From Serinus canaria (lineage: Eukaryota; Chordata; Aves; Passeriformes; Fringillidae): a DNA stretch of 64,000 bases. Shown one piece after another: positions 25,985 through 35,881 of this stretch (within the stretch, counting starts at the first letter, position 1; each line of letters starts with the position of its first letter). Below the pieces are notes generated by a model. The model did no database searches. It saw only the letters and a list, made by a program, of their open reading frames with translations, and was not told the DNA's origin. A program made the position numbers and the translations under genes. The stretch covers positions 18,616,601-18,680,600 of the forward strand of contig NC_066326.1 in the NCBI RefSeq assembly GCF_022539315.1, read 5' to 3'.

Positions 25985-26062
25985 TGTGGCAATATTCAGA
26001 ATATTCAGAATATTCTGAGCTGGAAAGGGCCCACAGGAACCACCAAATGTGGATCCAGCAGC
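25985..26062 (-). mobile_element. Possible CR1 3'-end fragment
   Basis: CAGAATATTCTGAGCTGGAA followed by AGGGCCCACAGGAACCACC resembles the start (reverse strand) of CR1 3' ends in birds. Only about 80 bp is recognisable. Confidence 0.45.
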
Positions 26063-26117
26063 AGGTGGGTGACAAACCTGCCACCCAACATTCCCACAGC
26101 AAGAGCAGCAGGTGATG

Positions 26118-26815
26118 GGGAAATGGAAAAAGGGATTTGAGGGAAAAAGGGATTTAAGGAAAAAAAAGGGATTTAAGGGAAAAGGGATTTTACGGGGCCA
26201 GGGGGACATTTAAAGGAAAAGGAAGTTTACGAACCCAAGGGATTCAAGGGAACACGGGCTTTAAGGAAAATCCGGGATTTCAGCAGGCAACACAACAGAT
26301 TTTCGGCACAGGGCCTTACGGGACCAAGGGATTCAGGGTCCACGGGAAGTATTCCACCGGTACCGGCATTTACGTAACCACCATGGACTTTCGGGGCACC
26401 GGAATTATGCACAAGGGATGTCCAGGGGACAAATGGAATTAGGGAAAAACGGATTGTCAGGAAACAAAAGGCTTTCCGGGACCAAGCTCCTCTCCGGGCC
26501 ACTGGTTTCGGCCCCCCGGGCTTTCCGGGGCCCCCCGGCTTTCCGGCCACCCCGTGCTATTAGGGCCCCGGAGCTTTCCGGCCCCCCCGGCTTTCCCAGT
26601 GGCCGGGCCTTCCGGGCCCCGGTCTTTCCGGCCCCCCTGGCTTTCGGGCCCGGGCCTTCCGGGCCCCCAGGGCTTTCAGGCCACCGGGCTTGTGCGGGGC
26701 CCCCGGCTGGATGCAGGGCCCAGGGCTTTGGGGGGCCCCGGGCTTTCCGGCCCGCTGTCTTTCCTGTGGCCCCGTGGACTTCCGGGCACCAGGGGTTAAG
26801 GAAAAAGGGGATTTA
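26118..26815. repeat. 17-18-bp array with AT-rich edges and GC-rich centre
   Basis: Left-edge units read GGGATTTAAGGGAAAAA, and the right edge has GGGGTTAAGGAAAAA. Central units (about 26480-26780) read GGGCTTTCCGGGGCCCC, which is the same unit with A replaced by C. Between 26579 and 26680 A is almost absent from the + strand while T remains common. Intermediate units carry partial replacement. Confidence 0.88.
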
Positions 26816-27714
26816 ACCTGCCCTGTGATTCAGGAGGTGCAGGGAGAGGTGAGGAGCAGAGCACAGGAAGGGCAGAGCCAAGGAACTGCACGAAGAAGGG
26901 CAGATGAGACCAGCAGGGCACCAGGAGCTGCTCCCATCCCGGGGCTGATGGCAGCAATTGTTTGCCTTTGTGTGCTCATAAAGGCATTCCAAATAAACAG
27001 AACATTTCCTACTCTAGGCCAGGGCACTGTTTGCTTCCTGGTCAAAGTTTCAAGAATGCCAGAGGAATATTAAGATGCTGACACGTGAAACTCAGCAAAA
27101 GAAGCAACAAGGCTTTTCCTGTTATTAAACAAACGGAAAGTGAATATTCCACATTGGGATAGATTCCATAAGAGGATGTTCTGGGTGGTTTGTTTTTTAA
27201 ATTTAAAAACATATATACCTTTGGCAACAAGCTGGTTTATTTATTTCAGTTCTCAGAATGTGATGATTTAGGGGTTTTCCTTGATTTGTTTGTTATTTTG
27301 TCCTTCTGTCAGCCGTGACACATGAACCCAGAGAGAGCCTTTGGGATCAGCTCTGAGACACATTTCAGGTAAAATCTGAGTTCCACGGGGTTGTTCCTGT
27401 GCAGAGAAATCCTAAAGCACATTCCTGGATCAGGCACAGTCCAAATCAGAGGGAGTGACACCAGATTTTTGGGTTTTTTCTATAACAAAAGAACCTATTC
27501 TGCTGCCTTAGCATTGTAAATGAGGTAAAAGTTTTGGAGTCAAACTCAGTTTTAGATGCTGCACTCACAGCTGTGGGAATCATAAATCACCAGAGCCTCG
27601 TGTGCATGTGGTCCTGGAAGCTGCCTCAAAATGCTCTGGCACAGAGCATTCCCTAAAATTGTAAAATATGAAATATTCTATCCCTTACATTTAACTGACT
27701 GAAAATGCCTGGGA
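26816..27714. other. Intergenic, nothing recognised
   Basis: Unique sequence between two arrays. No exon or RNA gene is recognised. Confidence 0.5.
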
Positions 27715-27717
27715 AAC

Positions 27718-28012
27718 CAGAAGAAAAACAGCAAAGGAAAAGAAAAAAGAAAAAGAGAAAGAAAATGAGAAATAAAAAGAAAAAGAGAAAGAAAAAGAGA
27801 AATAAAAGAGAAAAAGAAGAAATAAAAAAGAAAAAGGACGAAAAAGAGAAAGAACAAGAAAAGTAAAGACGAAAGGAAAAAGGAAATAAAAAGAAAAAGG
27901 AAGCAGAAAAGAGAGAAAGAGAAAGAAAAAAGAAAAGAACGAAGAAAAGAAAGAAAAGAGAAAAGAAAAAGAAAAAGGAAAAAGGAACAACGAAAGATAA
28001 AAGAAAACCCGA
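27718..28012. repeat. Polypurine tract (GAAAAAGAGAAA)n
   Basis: About 295 bp almost entirely A and G on the + strand, with a few T and C interruptions in AATAAA and ACGAAA units. Confidence 0.95.
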
Positions 28013-29222
28013 AAATTACATAAAAACCCCAATTTAAAATTAAATAATAGAAGCAACAATCTGCTGGGTTATTCCTAGAAGGGAATCCAGTAATGTTAAA
28101 TAAACCCTTCTTTCCAGCTCCTTGGAATTCCCTCATATCCGAGTGAGGTCCCTGCTCTCTGGTCTTTTGTTAGTGAGTGGGGCTGCAAATGACAAAAGCA
28201 AGCAGTGAAAAACACCTTCAATAAATGAGCACCAAAGGCTGCACCCTAGAGTTTGTTTAAAATTGGGAGCATGAACAAGTCCCTGTGCTCACTCAGGGCA
28301 CAAAACTCTGCCTGCCAGCATCCATTAGACAGCCAGGAAAAGTAGGTAAATATTAGGCATCAATATTTGAAGAGAAATGTAATGAGCAGAGCAGTTATTT
28401 GACAATTAAGCAGGTGTTCCTAAAATTCTGAGTCACTGCTTTAGGGCTCTGCGCTCACCTGAATGCAAAAAAGGCTCTGCAGAGATAAAGAGGTAGTCAA
28501 GAAAAACAGGATTTAAAAACCCACTGAAAATCGGGAAAGCTTTTTCTGTTTGTTCCTAGGAGTCACTACCAAGCATGTCATAATTTGGAATGCATTAGGA
28601 AAAGCAAGAGAGGTGATAATCAATGTCTCCACAGTCTGCCAGCCCTTACAGGACTGGTTTGAGTGTCTGAGGTGTGCAATTTAAAGGTGGTTTTGAGTGT
28701 TTTGTGCCTTTTGAAGTGCAGGCCCAGGTGAAAAATCTATTCCCACTTCCCCCTGGCAGTGGAGCAGGACAATTGCTCTGATTCTGCTCGGGCTGAGTGG
28801 AGCCCTAAATGAAAACTGCTGAAACGTGGACACCTAGTGGAGACACCCAGCCCTCACTGTGCCCTTGCCAGCTCCCCAAAAATGAACTTTAGCTGCTCAT
28901 CTGGATGGAACCTGGAGGGGTTTGTGCCCAGCCCGGCGCTGAGGCACACGAGGTGAAGGTGATTTGGCCAAAAGAGGCTTTGCCTCATTGAGCAGCTCAC
29001 CCAGGGGACTGGTGGAGCAGAAAAACTAATGAGCCAGGCAGAAACAAATGGCTCTGCAGCAAAAGGTAAATAAATCTGGCACTGGAGCTCCAGGGCTGGC
29101 TGGAAATCAGGGGGTTTGAGTGCCCTCAATTCCCCTGGAGGGGCCAGCTCAGAGCTTTGGCTTTGTTTGCAGGGGGGGAAGGGAAGCAGGGGCTTTGGGG
29201 AGGCTGGGTGCAGAGAAAATGA
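28013..29222. other. Intergenic, nothing recognised
   Basis: Unique sequence; no gene or repeat is identified. Confidence 0.5.
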
Positions 29223-29223
29223 A

Positions 29224-29320
29224 TGGTCACATCATTCTCAGGTAATTAATTAATGTGCCCATCATTCTCAGGTAATTAATTATTGTGCAATCATTCTCAG
29301 TTAATTAATGTTCACATCAT
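29224..29320. repeat. Short tandem repeat, unit about 31 bp with TTAATTAAT
   Basis: Three to four copies of CATCATTCTCAGGTAATTAA followed by TTAATGTGC, degrading to the right. Confidence 0.85.
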
Positions 29321-29382
29321 TTTCTAATACACCTGGAACAAAAATTGAGGGCAGGGAGTGACTGGGATGCCCTCAGAGAGCT

Positions 29383-29670
29383 GGGATGGGATGGGATGGG
29401 ATGGGATGGGATGGGATGGGATGGGATGGGATGGGATGGGATGGGATGGGATGGGTGGGATGGGATGGGATGGGATGGGATGGGATGGGATGGGATGGGA
29501 TGGGATGGTGGATGGGATGGGAATGGGATTATGGGATGGGGATATGCGGGATGGATGGTGGATGGGGATGGATGGGATGGGCGTGGCATTGGGCTGGATG
29601 GGATAAGGGGATGGGATGGGATGGGATGGGATCAGTGGGATGGGATGGGATGGGATGGGATGGGATGGGA
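29383..29670. repeat. (GATGG)n microsatellite
   Basis: Long runs of the 5-mer GATGG (29383-29515 and 29606-29669) flank an imperfect middle with GGAT and GGGAAT variants. Both strands stay open in several frames. Confidence 0.97.
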
Positions 29671-31225
29671 CGGATCCTGCAACAATTCCACATCCAAGTG
29701 TGTTTAACCTCCAAGAACACTCAGTCACTGTCCATGTCTGAAGCAAATACACCCATGCCATTCCCATCTCTAAAATCCTCTTTTCTCATGCTGTTCCCTT
29801 CACTGCCACCCTCCTCGGGATTGCTGCTATTATGGGATTCCTCACTGGGTTGATGCTAGGCCAATATTTGACTTCTCTTTTTTTGTCTCCTGTGAAAACC
29901 ATCTGAAACTAAGCAGAAACTAACCTTGATTTATTTCTTTAATAAACAAAATTAAGATGCTGCATGTTAATAAAAATGAAAAGTATTCCCTAGTTGTTGT
30001 TGTTTTTTTTTTTAAAGTTTCCAAAAACAGTCCCATATCTCTGTCAAAGTTAATGTAACCAGAATTTCCATGGGAATTTCTGTCAGTCTGGGGAAGCTGG
30101 AACTGGCTAATGTAAATAACTACAGCCCATCCTCCCACTGCTGTCTGCATCACCTTGTGAGAAAGAAAATCCAGAAAGGAGAGTGTCATCATGGGGGCTT
30201 TGTGGGTTACAACTCGGATGGGATAACAACATTTTACAGGAACATTCTGTCAAGGCCAGGCAGAAATTATTACAATGACAAATCATGACTTGAATTTCAC
30301 GGGACTCCATGCAAAACCCTTTTATTTCTTGGCACGGATTCCAAAATTACCCAAAGACACTGTAAGAACAGATCATTCTTTTATGATTTTATGAGTAGCC
30401 TTCTACACGGGCAAATAGTTTTACAGGCTGACATTTCTGTTTCTTTTAATAAGCCCAAGCATGTAAAATATGTATTTAAGGAGTACCTGGCCTGTATGTT
30501 TTGGCTGAGGTAGGACTGAGAATTAACTCCCAACTGCCTCTAAAATCCCCAAACACTCAAAAAAACCACCCTGGATAACAAAACCCCCCTGTACCTTCCT
30601 GCACATGGCAACTCCATTTCACTGGGGTAGAAACTTCACAGCACAGCCACTCATTAATATTAGCTGCTAAATATTAGTTCATCTAATATAAAATGAGCTC
30701 CTGTTTTATAAGGGGAATATTTCTTCCAAATGATTCCAGATGGGCTTCACAATGAAACGGTGCCTGTGGGAGGACACAAACCACAGGCAGGCTGAGAGCA
30801 CAGCGCTGCAAATGCTGCACAGATTTCAGAGGAAATCACCACGTGTGTGGTCACAGGAGGAGTTCAAGGAGCCTGGCAGGGAGATCACCTCCTGCCACTG
30901 GAACTGTTCCTCCACCAGGGCCTGAGAAATCCTGGGACAGCACAGAGCAGGAGCATCCTCCCCCTGGAAAGACGCTGGGAGTTCAGAGGGGTTCCTGTGG
31001 ATGCACTGGATCTGACATGGATACCACAACATATCCATATTTGTATCCATATAGATTGGAATTTCTGGGGCTGGCAGCGCAGACAATGGGGCATTGAGAG
31101 TCAGGCAGCAAAGGCAACTGTGCCAGGGTTGAAGGGTTACAGCCACAGGGATTTAGGGAAGAGTCCTGTCAGCCTTGGCAGGAAGCTGACATTGCCTTAG
31201 ACCTTAATTTAATAATGCAATAAAT
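29671..31225. other. Intergenic, nothing recognised
   Basis: Unique sequence up to the CR1 copy; no gene is identified. Confidence 0.5.
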
Positions 31226-31735
31226 CAGCCCAGGATCAAGAAATGCTGTGTGCAGTTCTGGGCCCTCTGTTTGGGGAGGACATTGAGATGCTTGAGAGCA
31301 TCCAGAGGAGGCAACGAGATGGAGAGGGGCTGGGAACACAAACCCTGTGAGGAACCCCTGAGGGAGCTGGGGGTGCTCAGCCTGGAGAAAAGGAGGCTCA
31401 GGAGTGACCTTATCACTCTACAACTCCCTGAAAGGTGCCTGTGCTCAGCTGGGGTTGGGCTCTTTCTCCAGGCAGCACTGACAACCAGAGCACACAGCCT
31501 CAAGCTACAGCAGGGAAGGGATAGGCTGGATATCAGGAAAAAAAAAATTCACAGAAAGAATAATAAAGTACTGGAATGCTCTTCCCAGGGAGGTGGTGGA
31601 ATCACCATCTCTGGATGTGTTTAAAAAAAGACTGGACATGGCACTTGGTGCTGTAGTCTAGGTGAGGTTCCAGGGCACAGGTTGGACTCGATGATCTTGG
31701 AGGTCTCTCTCTTCCAACCTCATTATTCTGGGATA
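31226..31735 (+). mobile_element. CR1 LINE, 3' end (5'-truncated)
   Basis: About 510 bp matching the 3' terminal part of avian CR1. Landmarks are CAGTTCTGGGCCCTC, GAGGGAGCTGGGGGTGCTCA, CAGCCTGGAGAAAAGGAGGC, GGGAGGTGGTGGAATCACC and TTGGACTCGATGATCTTGGA. The reverse transcriptase region is missing, the usual 5' truncation. Confidence 0.92.
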
Positions 31736-31888
31736 CTGTGAATCTGTGATTCTGTGATTTGTGATTCTGTGATTTATGGTTCTGTGATTCTGTGATTCTG
31801 TGACTCTGTGATTCTGTGACTCTGTGATTTGTGATTCTGTGATTCTCTGATTCTGTGACTCTGTGATTCTGTGATTCAGTGAGCAACT
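31736..31888 (+). repeat. CR1 tail octamer array (ATTCTGTG)n
   Basis: The CR1 3' terminal octamer ATTCTGTG extended to about 150 bp. Variants GACTCTGTG and GATTTGTG are interspersed. It directly continues the CR1 copy. Confidence 0.9.
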
Positions 31889-33774
31889 GAATGCTGTGAT
31901 TGAGAGCACTGAATCCCGAGGCAGCAGGGAATTCTCCGTTCCCGGAGCCATTCGCAGCGCAGGAGGGCAGAGCCGGGGGTGGCAGGGCAGGGGCTGCAGC
32001 CGGCAGGGCACGGGGAGCTCGGCTCTGCCGCACTCAGGCACGGCTGGAGCGTTCCGGGGAGCCAAAACCCACCCTGAAAACTGCCAGCAAAGGGATCTGC
32101 AGGGCTTTTAGCGCAGCCCCGCGTCTCGAGGCAGGATTGGCTTTATTTGTACTGTTCCCGAGTGTTTGTTTAGCCCCGGTGATGGACACGGTACAATGCT
32201 CAGCGCTGCCCGCACTCACAGGTACAAGGCTGTTTTGCTCCTCCCGTACTCCCGTGGTCCTGCAGGACCATGCAGGTCCGTTCTGTACACTTCACCACTT
32301 CTAGACTGGCTGATTTCAGCTTGGTGCTGTTGGGTTGAGACACGGATTCTTACACTGTGCCTCTCCCCGTGGCTCCTGACAGCAGAGGGACATTCCTGGC
32401 TGGCTGGTGACCTCGAGGGCTGCAGCTCAGAGCCTGTCACCGAGGTGCTGCCTGCTCGTCTGCTGCCTCATCATCAGCAGGGACATGCAGACATAGCTGA
32501 GAGTGTCTGCACAATTATCGATAGAAGGAATTGATAGATAAAACAAACGTGGTGTGACTCATCCAAAGCTTGTCCTTCAGACAGCAAGTTCTGGCTGCAG
32601 CTTGATCTGGGCTTATCAGGGACGGCAGCAGATAATGGGTTGAAAAAACAGGAGTGTGAGTGACTTAATTGAGGGGCTGGCCATGGGTTCTCTCCAAGGC
32701 TGCACACTGATAAAGAAATGTGAGTGGCCTGTAGCTCCTCGTGTTTTGTCTGCTTCTCCCTGCAGGGAACGCCTCATAGTAAATGTGTCTGCACAAAGAG
32801 AAAATCCAGATATAGCTAGCAGAGATAAACCCGCTTTCATTCAAGTGAGACTTGGTTTGACCAATTTGGAAGGAATTTTGAATCAGAGTGACATCTTTGA
32901 TGCTGGGTCGCTTTCATTTTGTTGCCTGGAATATTTTAATTTGGGTATTTCAATGGCAGAGCTCTGAGAATGAACCTGAAGTTACCAGAGCATCTCTGTA
33001 CTTTGGTGACAGGAACACAACAGGCCCCTCTGAGGTTTGGCTTCAACACTTTTTGTGCAAATCAGCATCAAAACAAATTAAAAGTGCTGAGCTGGTGTAT
33101 CAAGCACACCTCTGTAGGCAATAACTGTAAGAACACAAGCTGAGTGTTCTCATGTTTTGTGCAATAATTCCTGTCTGGCCTTGTAATTGCAATCACAATT
33201 GCCTGCCCTTTGGCTCACCATAAAAAAAACAGGAGTGAGAGATAAAATACCTCCTAAGAAGGGCATATCATTACAGCTTTTCATCCGGGAATTCCCTGAT
33301 CTCTGCTGAGACTCTGGAGCCAAATTGTCTCGATCCTCTTTGTGTGACAGTGGCACCTTCCAGGATAACCTCAAACAGCAGCAGGTGTGTTGTGGGTGAA
33401 GGTGTGACCATGGCTTGGACAAGCAGGGCTCAAACTGTAGAAAAAGAGATGCCAGGTCCCAAATAGTGAAAATACTTTGTATTTTATTCAGGTGCTTTTA
33501 TTTAATAGCTGCACAAGCCCGTCCTGCCGAGCTGGCTCTGAGCTGCGGGACCAGCCTCACCCGGCGGGACAGCGGTGCCTCGTCCCGGGTGGCCGCCGAG
33601 CCACGGGCTTTGTCCCGGAGCCAAATGAGCAGAATGAGGATGCAGATGTCCCGGCATCCCCACCGCTAATTAATCATGCCGCTGCTCATGGAGGAGCTCA
33701 TCGCTCACTCCAAAAGTTTCTCTCACTTTGGTTACACTAAAGCCGCCAGCGGCGCGTGATTTGTCCTCGGGAGG
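31889..33774. other. Intergenic between CR1 and the TSEN2 CpG block
   Basis: Contains a GC- and CpG-rich patch at about 31905-32080 and another at about 33525-33660. No exon of a known gene is recognised. Confidence 0.45.
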
Positions 33775-33965
33775 GACAGCCTCGCATCACAGGAGGGACA
33801 TCACCGCATGCCGGGAGGGACAGCCCCGCATCCCGGCGGGGACATCACGGCATCCCGGGAGGGACAGCCCCGCATCCCGGCGGGGACATCACGGCATCCC
33901 GGGAGGGACAGCCCCGCATCCCGGCGGGGACATCACCGCATGCCGGGAGGGACAGCCCCGCAGCG
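33775..33965. repeat. 44-bp GC-rich minisatellite near TSEN2
   Basis: About four copies of a unit built from GGGACATCACGGCATCCCGG and AGGGACAGCCCCGCATCCCG. CpG-rich. Confidence 0.92.
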
Positions 33966-34229
33966 GAGCCGGGAGCACATTTCCCGTCCTTCCCTGCCGG
34001 GAGCATCTCTCGCTCGGGGCCGGCAGCCGGGGCCGGGACACCGCGGCCTCACCTCTGCCAGGGCGGGACACCCGAGCGGGACCGGGCCTGCACGGCGGGG
34101 ATGGAGCGGGACCGAAACCTCCCTTGGACCGGGGATGGGGCGGGACCGGGGCGACGCAGGACCGGAACGCCGGCAGGGACCGGATCTCCCTCTGGACTAG
34201 GATGAAGCGGGACCGAACCCCCAGGCGAG

Positions 34230-34685
34230 AATGGAGCGGGACCGATGGGGGGGGCGGAGCGGGACCGGGGATGGAGCGGAACGGGGGTCGGGGCGGGACA
34301 GGGGACAGACCGGGACCGGGAATAGAGCGGGACCGATGGGCGGGGATGGAGAGGGACCGGGAATGGAGCGGGACCGATGGGCGGGAATGGAGCGGGACCG
34401 GGAATAGAGCGGGACCGATGGGCGGGGATGGAGCGGGACCGGGAATAGAGCGGGACCGATGGGCGGGGATGGAGCGGGACCGGGAATAGAGCGGGACCGA
34501 TGGGCGGGGATGGAGCGGGACCGGGAATAGAGCGGGACCGATGGGCGGGGATGGAGAGGGACCGGGAATAGAGCGGGACCGATGGGCGGGGATGGAGAGG
34601 GACCGGGAATAGAGCGGGACCGATGGGCGGGGATGGAGAGGGACCGGGAATAGAGCGGGACCGATGGGCGGGGATGGGGCGGGGC
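34230..34685. repeat. About 41-bp GC-rich minisatellite upstream of TSEN2
   Basis: About ten copies of a unit with GGGACCGGGAATAGAGCGGG and ACCGATGGGCGGGGATGGAG, very uniform from 34360 to 34670. It ends about 50 bp before the NRF1-like motif. Confidence 0.94.
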
Positions 34686-34732
34686 GGGGCAGCCGGGCGG
34701 GTTCGGGGCGGGGCATTTCCCCTCGGGCTCAG

Positions 34733-34743
34733 TGCGCAGGCGC
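34733..34743 (+). promoter_or_regulatory. NRF1-like site in the TSEN2 promoter region
   Basis: TGCGCAGGCGC differs by one base from the NRF1 palindrome TGCGCATGCGC. It sits in the only non-repetitive GC-rich gap between two minisatellites, where a transcription start would be expected. Binding is inferred only from the motif. Confidence 0.4.
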
Positions 34744-34809
34744 GGTGGCGGCGCGGCAGTGACGGTGACTGTGACGGTGCGTGGCGCGCGCGGGCGGCGG
34801 GAACGGCCC

Positions 34810-35040
34810 GGCTCGGTCTGTGCGAACCCACCGGGACACCCCGGGACCGAACACTGCCCCTTTAACCCACCGGGACACCCCGGGTCCGGACACTGCCCCT
34901 CGAACCCACCGGGACATCCCAGGACCGGACACCCCGGGACCGGACACTGCCCCTCGAACCCACCGGGACACCCCAGGACCGGACACCCCGGGACCGGACA
35001 CTGCCCCTCGAACCCACCGGGACACCCCGGAACCACCCCG
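34810..35040. repeat. GC-rich minisatellite in the TSEN2 promoter/first-intron region
   Basis: Five copies of ACTGCCCCTCGAACCCACCG plus GGACACCCC. Two carry an extra GGACCGGACACCCCG insert, giving units of about 43 and 60 bp. Confidence 0.92.
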
Positions 35041-35707
35041 GTCTTGGTGCGGGTCTTGCATCAGGGCCCGGCCGTCCCGGCGGGGCTCCCGGGGCAGCCC
35101 TGAGGAGATCCCGGCGCAGCCGTGAGGGGATCCCTGAGGGGATCGCTGCCCGCCGTCCCTCGGCACGGCGGATCCCGGTGTCAGGCGGAGAATCCAGCCA
35201 GCCGCGGCTCTCCTGCAGTGACCGAGCCCCGGGGTGCCGGAGCTGGAGGGAGCCCGGGATCGCCCGGTCAGCCCCGGTCCCGCACGCACGGCCCCGCGGT
35301 GACACCCCGCGCTGGGAGCGCTGCCCCAGCGCTGCTGGAGCTCACGCTGTTCGGAACGGCTCATATTTAAGCACTTGTGTGGTTTCTGCTTTTGTCCTCA
35401 TTGCTTTGCTTTGTTCCTGGATGTATTTTACTCCTTTATTGCTGGAGTTTCCTTCATGGGCTCTGGGCTGAGGAGCAGCCCTGTCTCTGCAGGGGATGCC
35501 CCAGAGGCAGATCGGAGATCTCCAGCACATCCCTGCCTGTGTTTGTTTGGTGACAGAGTTGCAGAATTAAACCTGTGTTACCCTGCAGCATCCACTGAGA
35601 ATGTGCTGCTGTAGCAGGAGTCTTGCTGAAATACAGAAAAATGGGTGAACCTTAATTCCCGGGTGTTAAATCTTTTCTTTCCACTTCTTAGGAGGATAAA
35701 TTAAGAC

Positions 35708-35881
35708 ATGGCAGAAGCAGTTTTTCACCCCCCAAAAAGGAAAAGAAAAGTTTTCGAGTCCTACAAGGCCCCCTTTCCTGTGGATGTGGGGGGGAAGGAT
35801 TTCAGACTCTGCCAGGCTGAGATCATTAACAACAATGTGATTGTGAGGAACCCCGAGGATATTGAACAGCTCTACAACAAG
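35708..35881 (+). CDS. TSEN2: TSEN2 coding exon 1 (residues 1-58)
   Basis: The exon opens at 35692 after a TTCTTAG acceptor, so 16 nt are 5' UTR. It encodes the N-terminus with the basic KRKRK run and the conserved [16 protein letters not shown] segment. The donor is AAG/GTGCTG, weak because it lacks G at +5. It ends in phase 0. Confidence 0.95.

Larger units (their letters stand above)
33735..35360 (+). promoter_or_regulatory. TSEN2: CpG-rich segment, likely TSEN2 promoter and non-coding first exon
   Basis: A GC- and CpG-rich block ending 350 bp before the first coding exon of TSEN2. It contains GC boxes (GGGGCGGGGC) around 34676-34714 and a CGCGCGCGGG stretch near 34785. The transcription start and the untranslated first exon cannot be placed with certainty; a possible donor is GTGACG/GTGCGT near 34772. 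More than half of the block is tandem repeat (units of about 44, 41 and 39-60 bp, listed separately). Confidence 0.7.

Noticed and set aside
29383..29670. GATGG runs considered as interstitial telomere
   Set aside because: The vertebrate telomere repeat is TTAGGG; this is a different 5-mer without TTAGGG units.
29324..29853. HPIPSHPIPS and GWDGMGWDGM frames
   Set aside because: These are pure GATGG pentanucleotide repeats; no gene.
1..33700. Search for PPARG terminal exons
   Set aside because: No reading frame resembles the nuclear-receptor ligand-binding domain end expected from vertebrate gene order; PPARG must lie outside the window.
33728..35036. Several 250-280-codon frames on both strands in the TSEN2 CpG block
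   Set aside because: They are translations of GC-rich minisatellites with RSRSIPGPAPSPP-like periodic peptides; GC-rich DNA has few stops.
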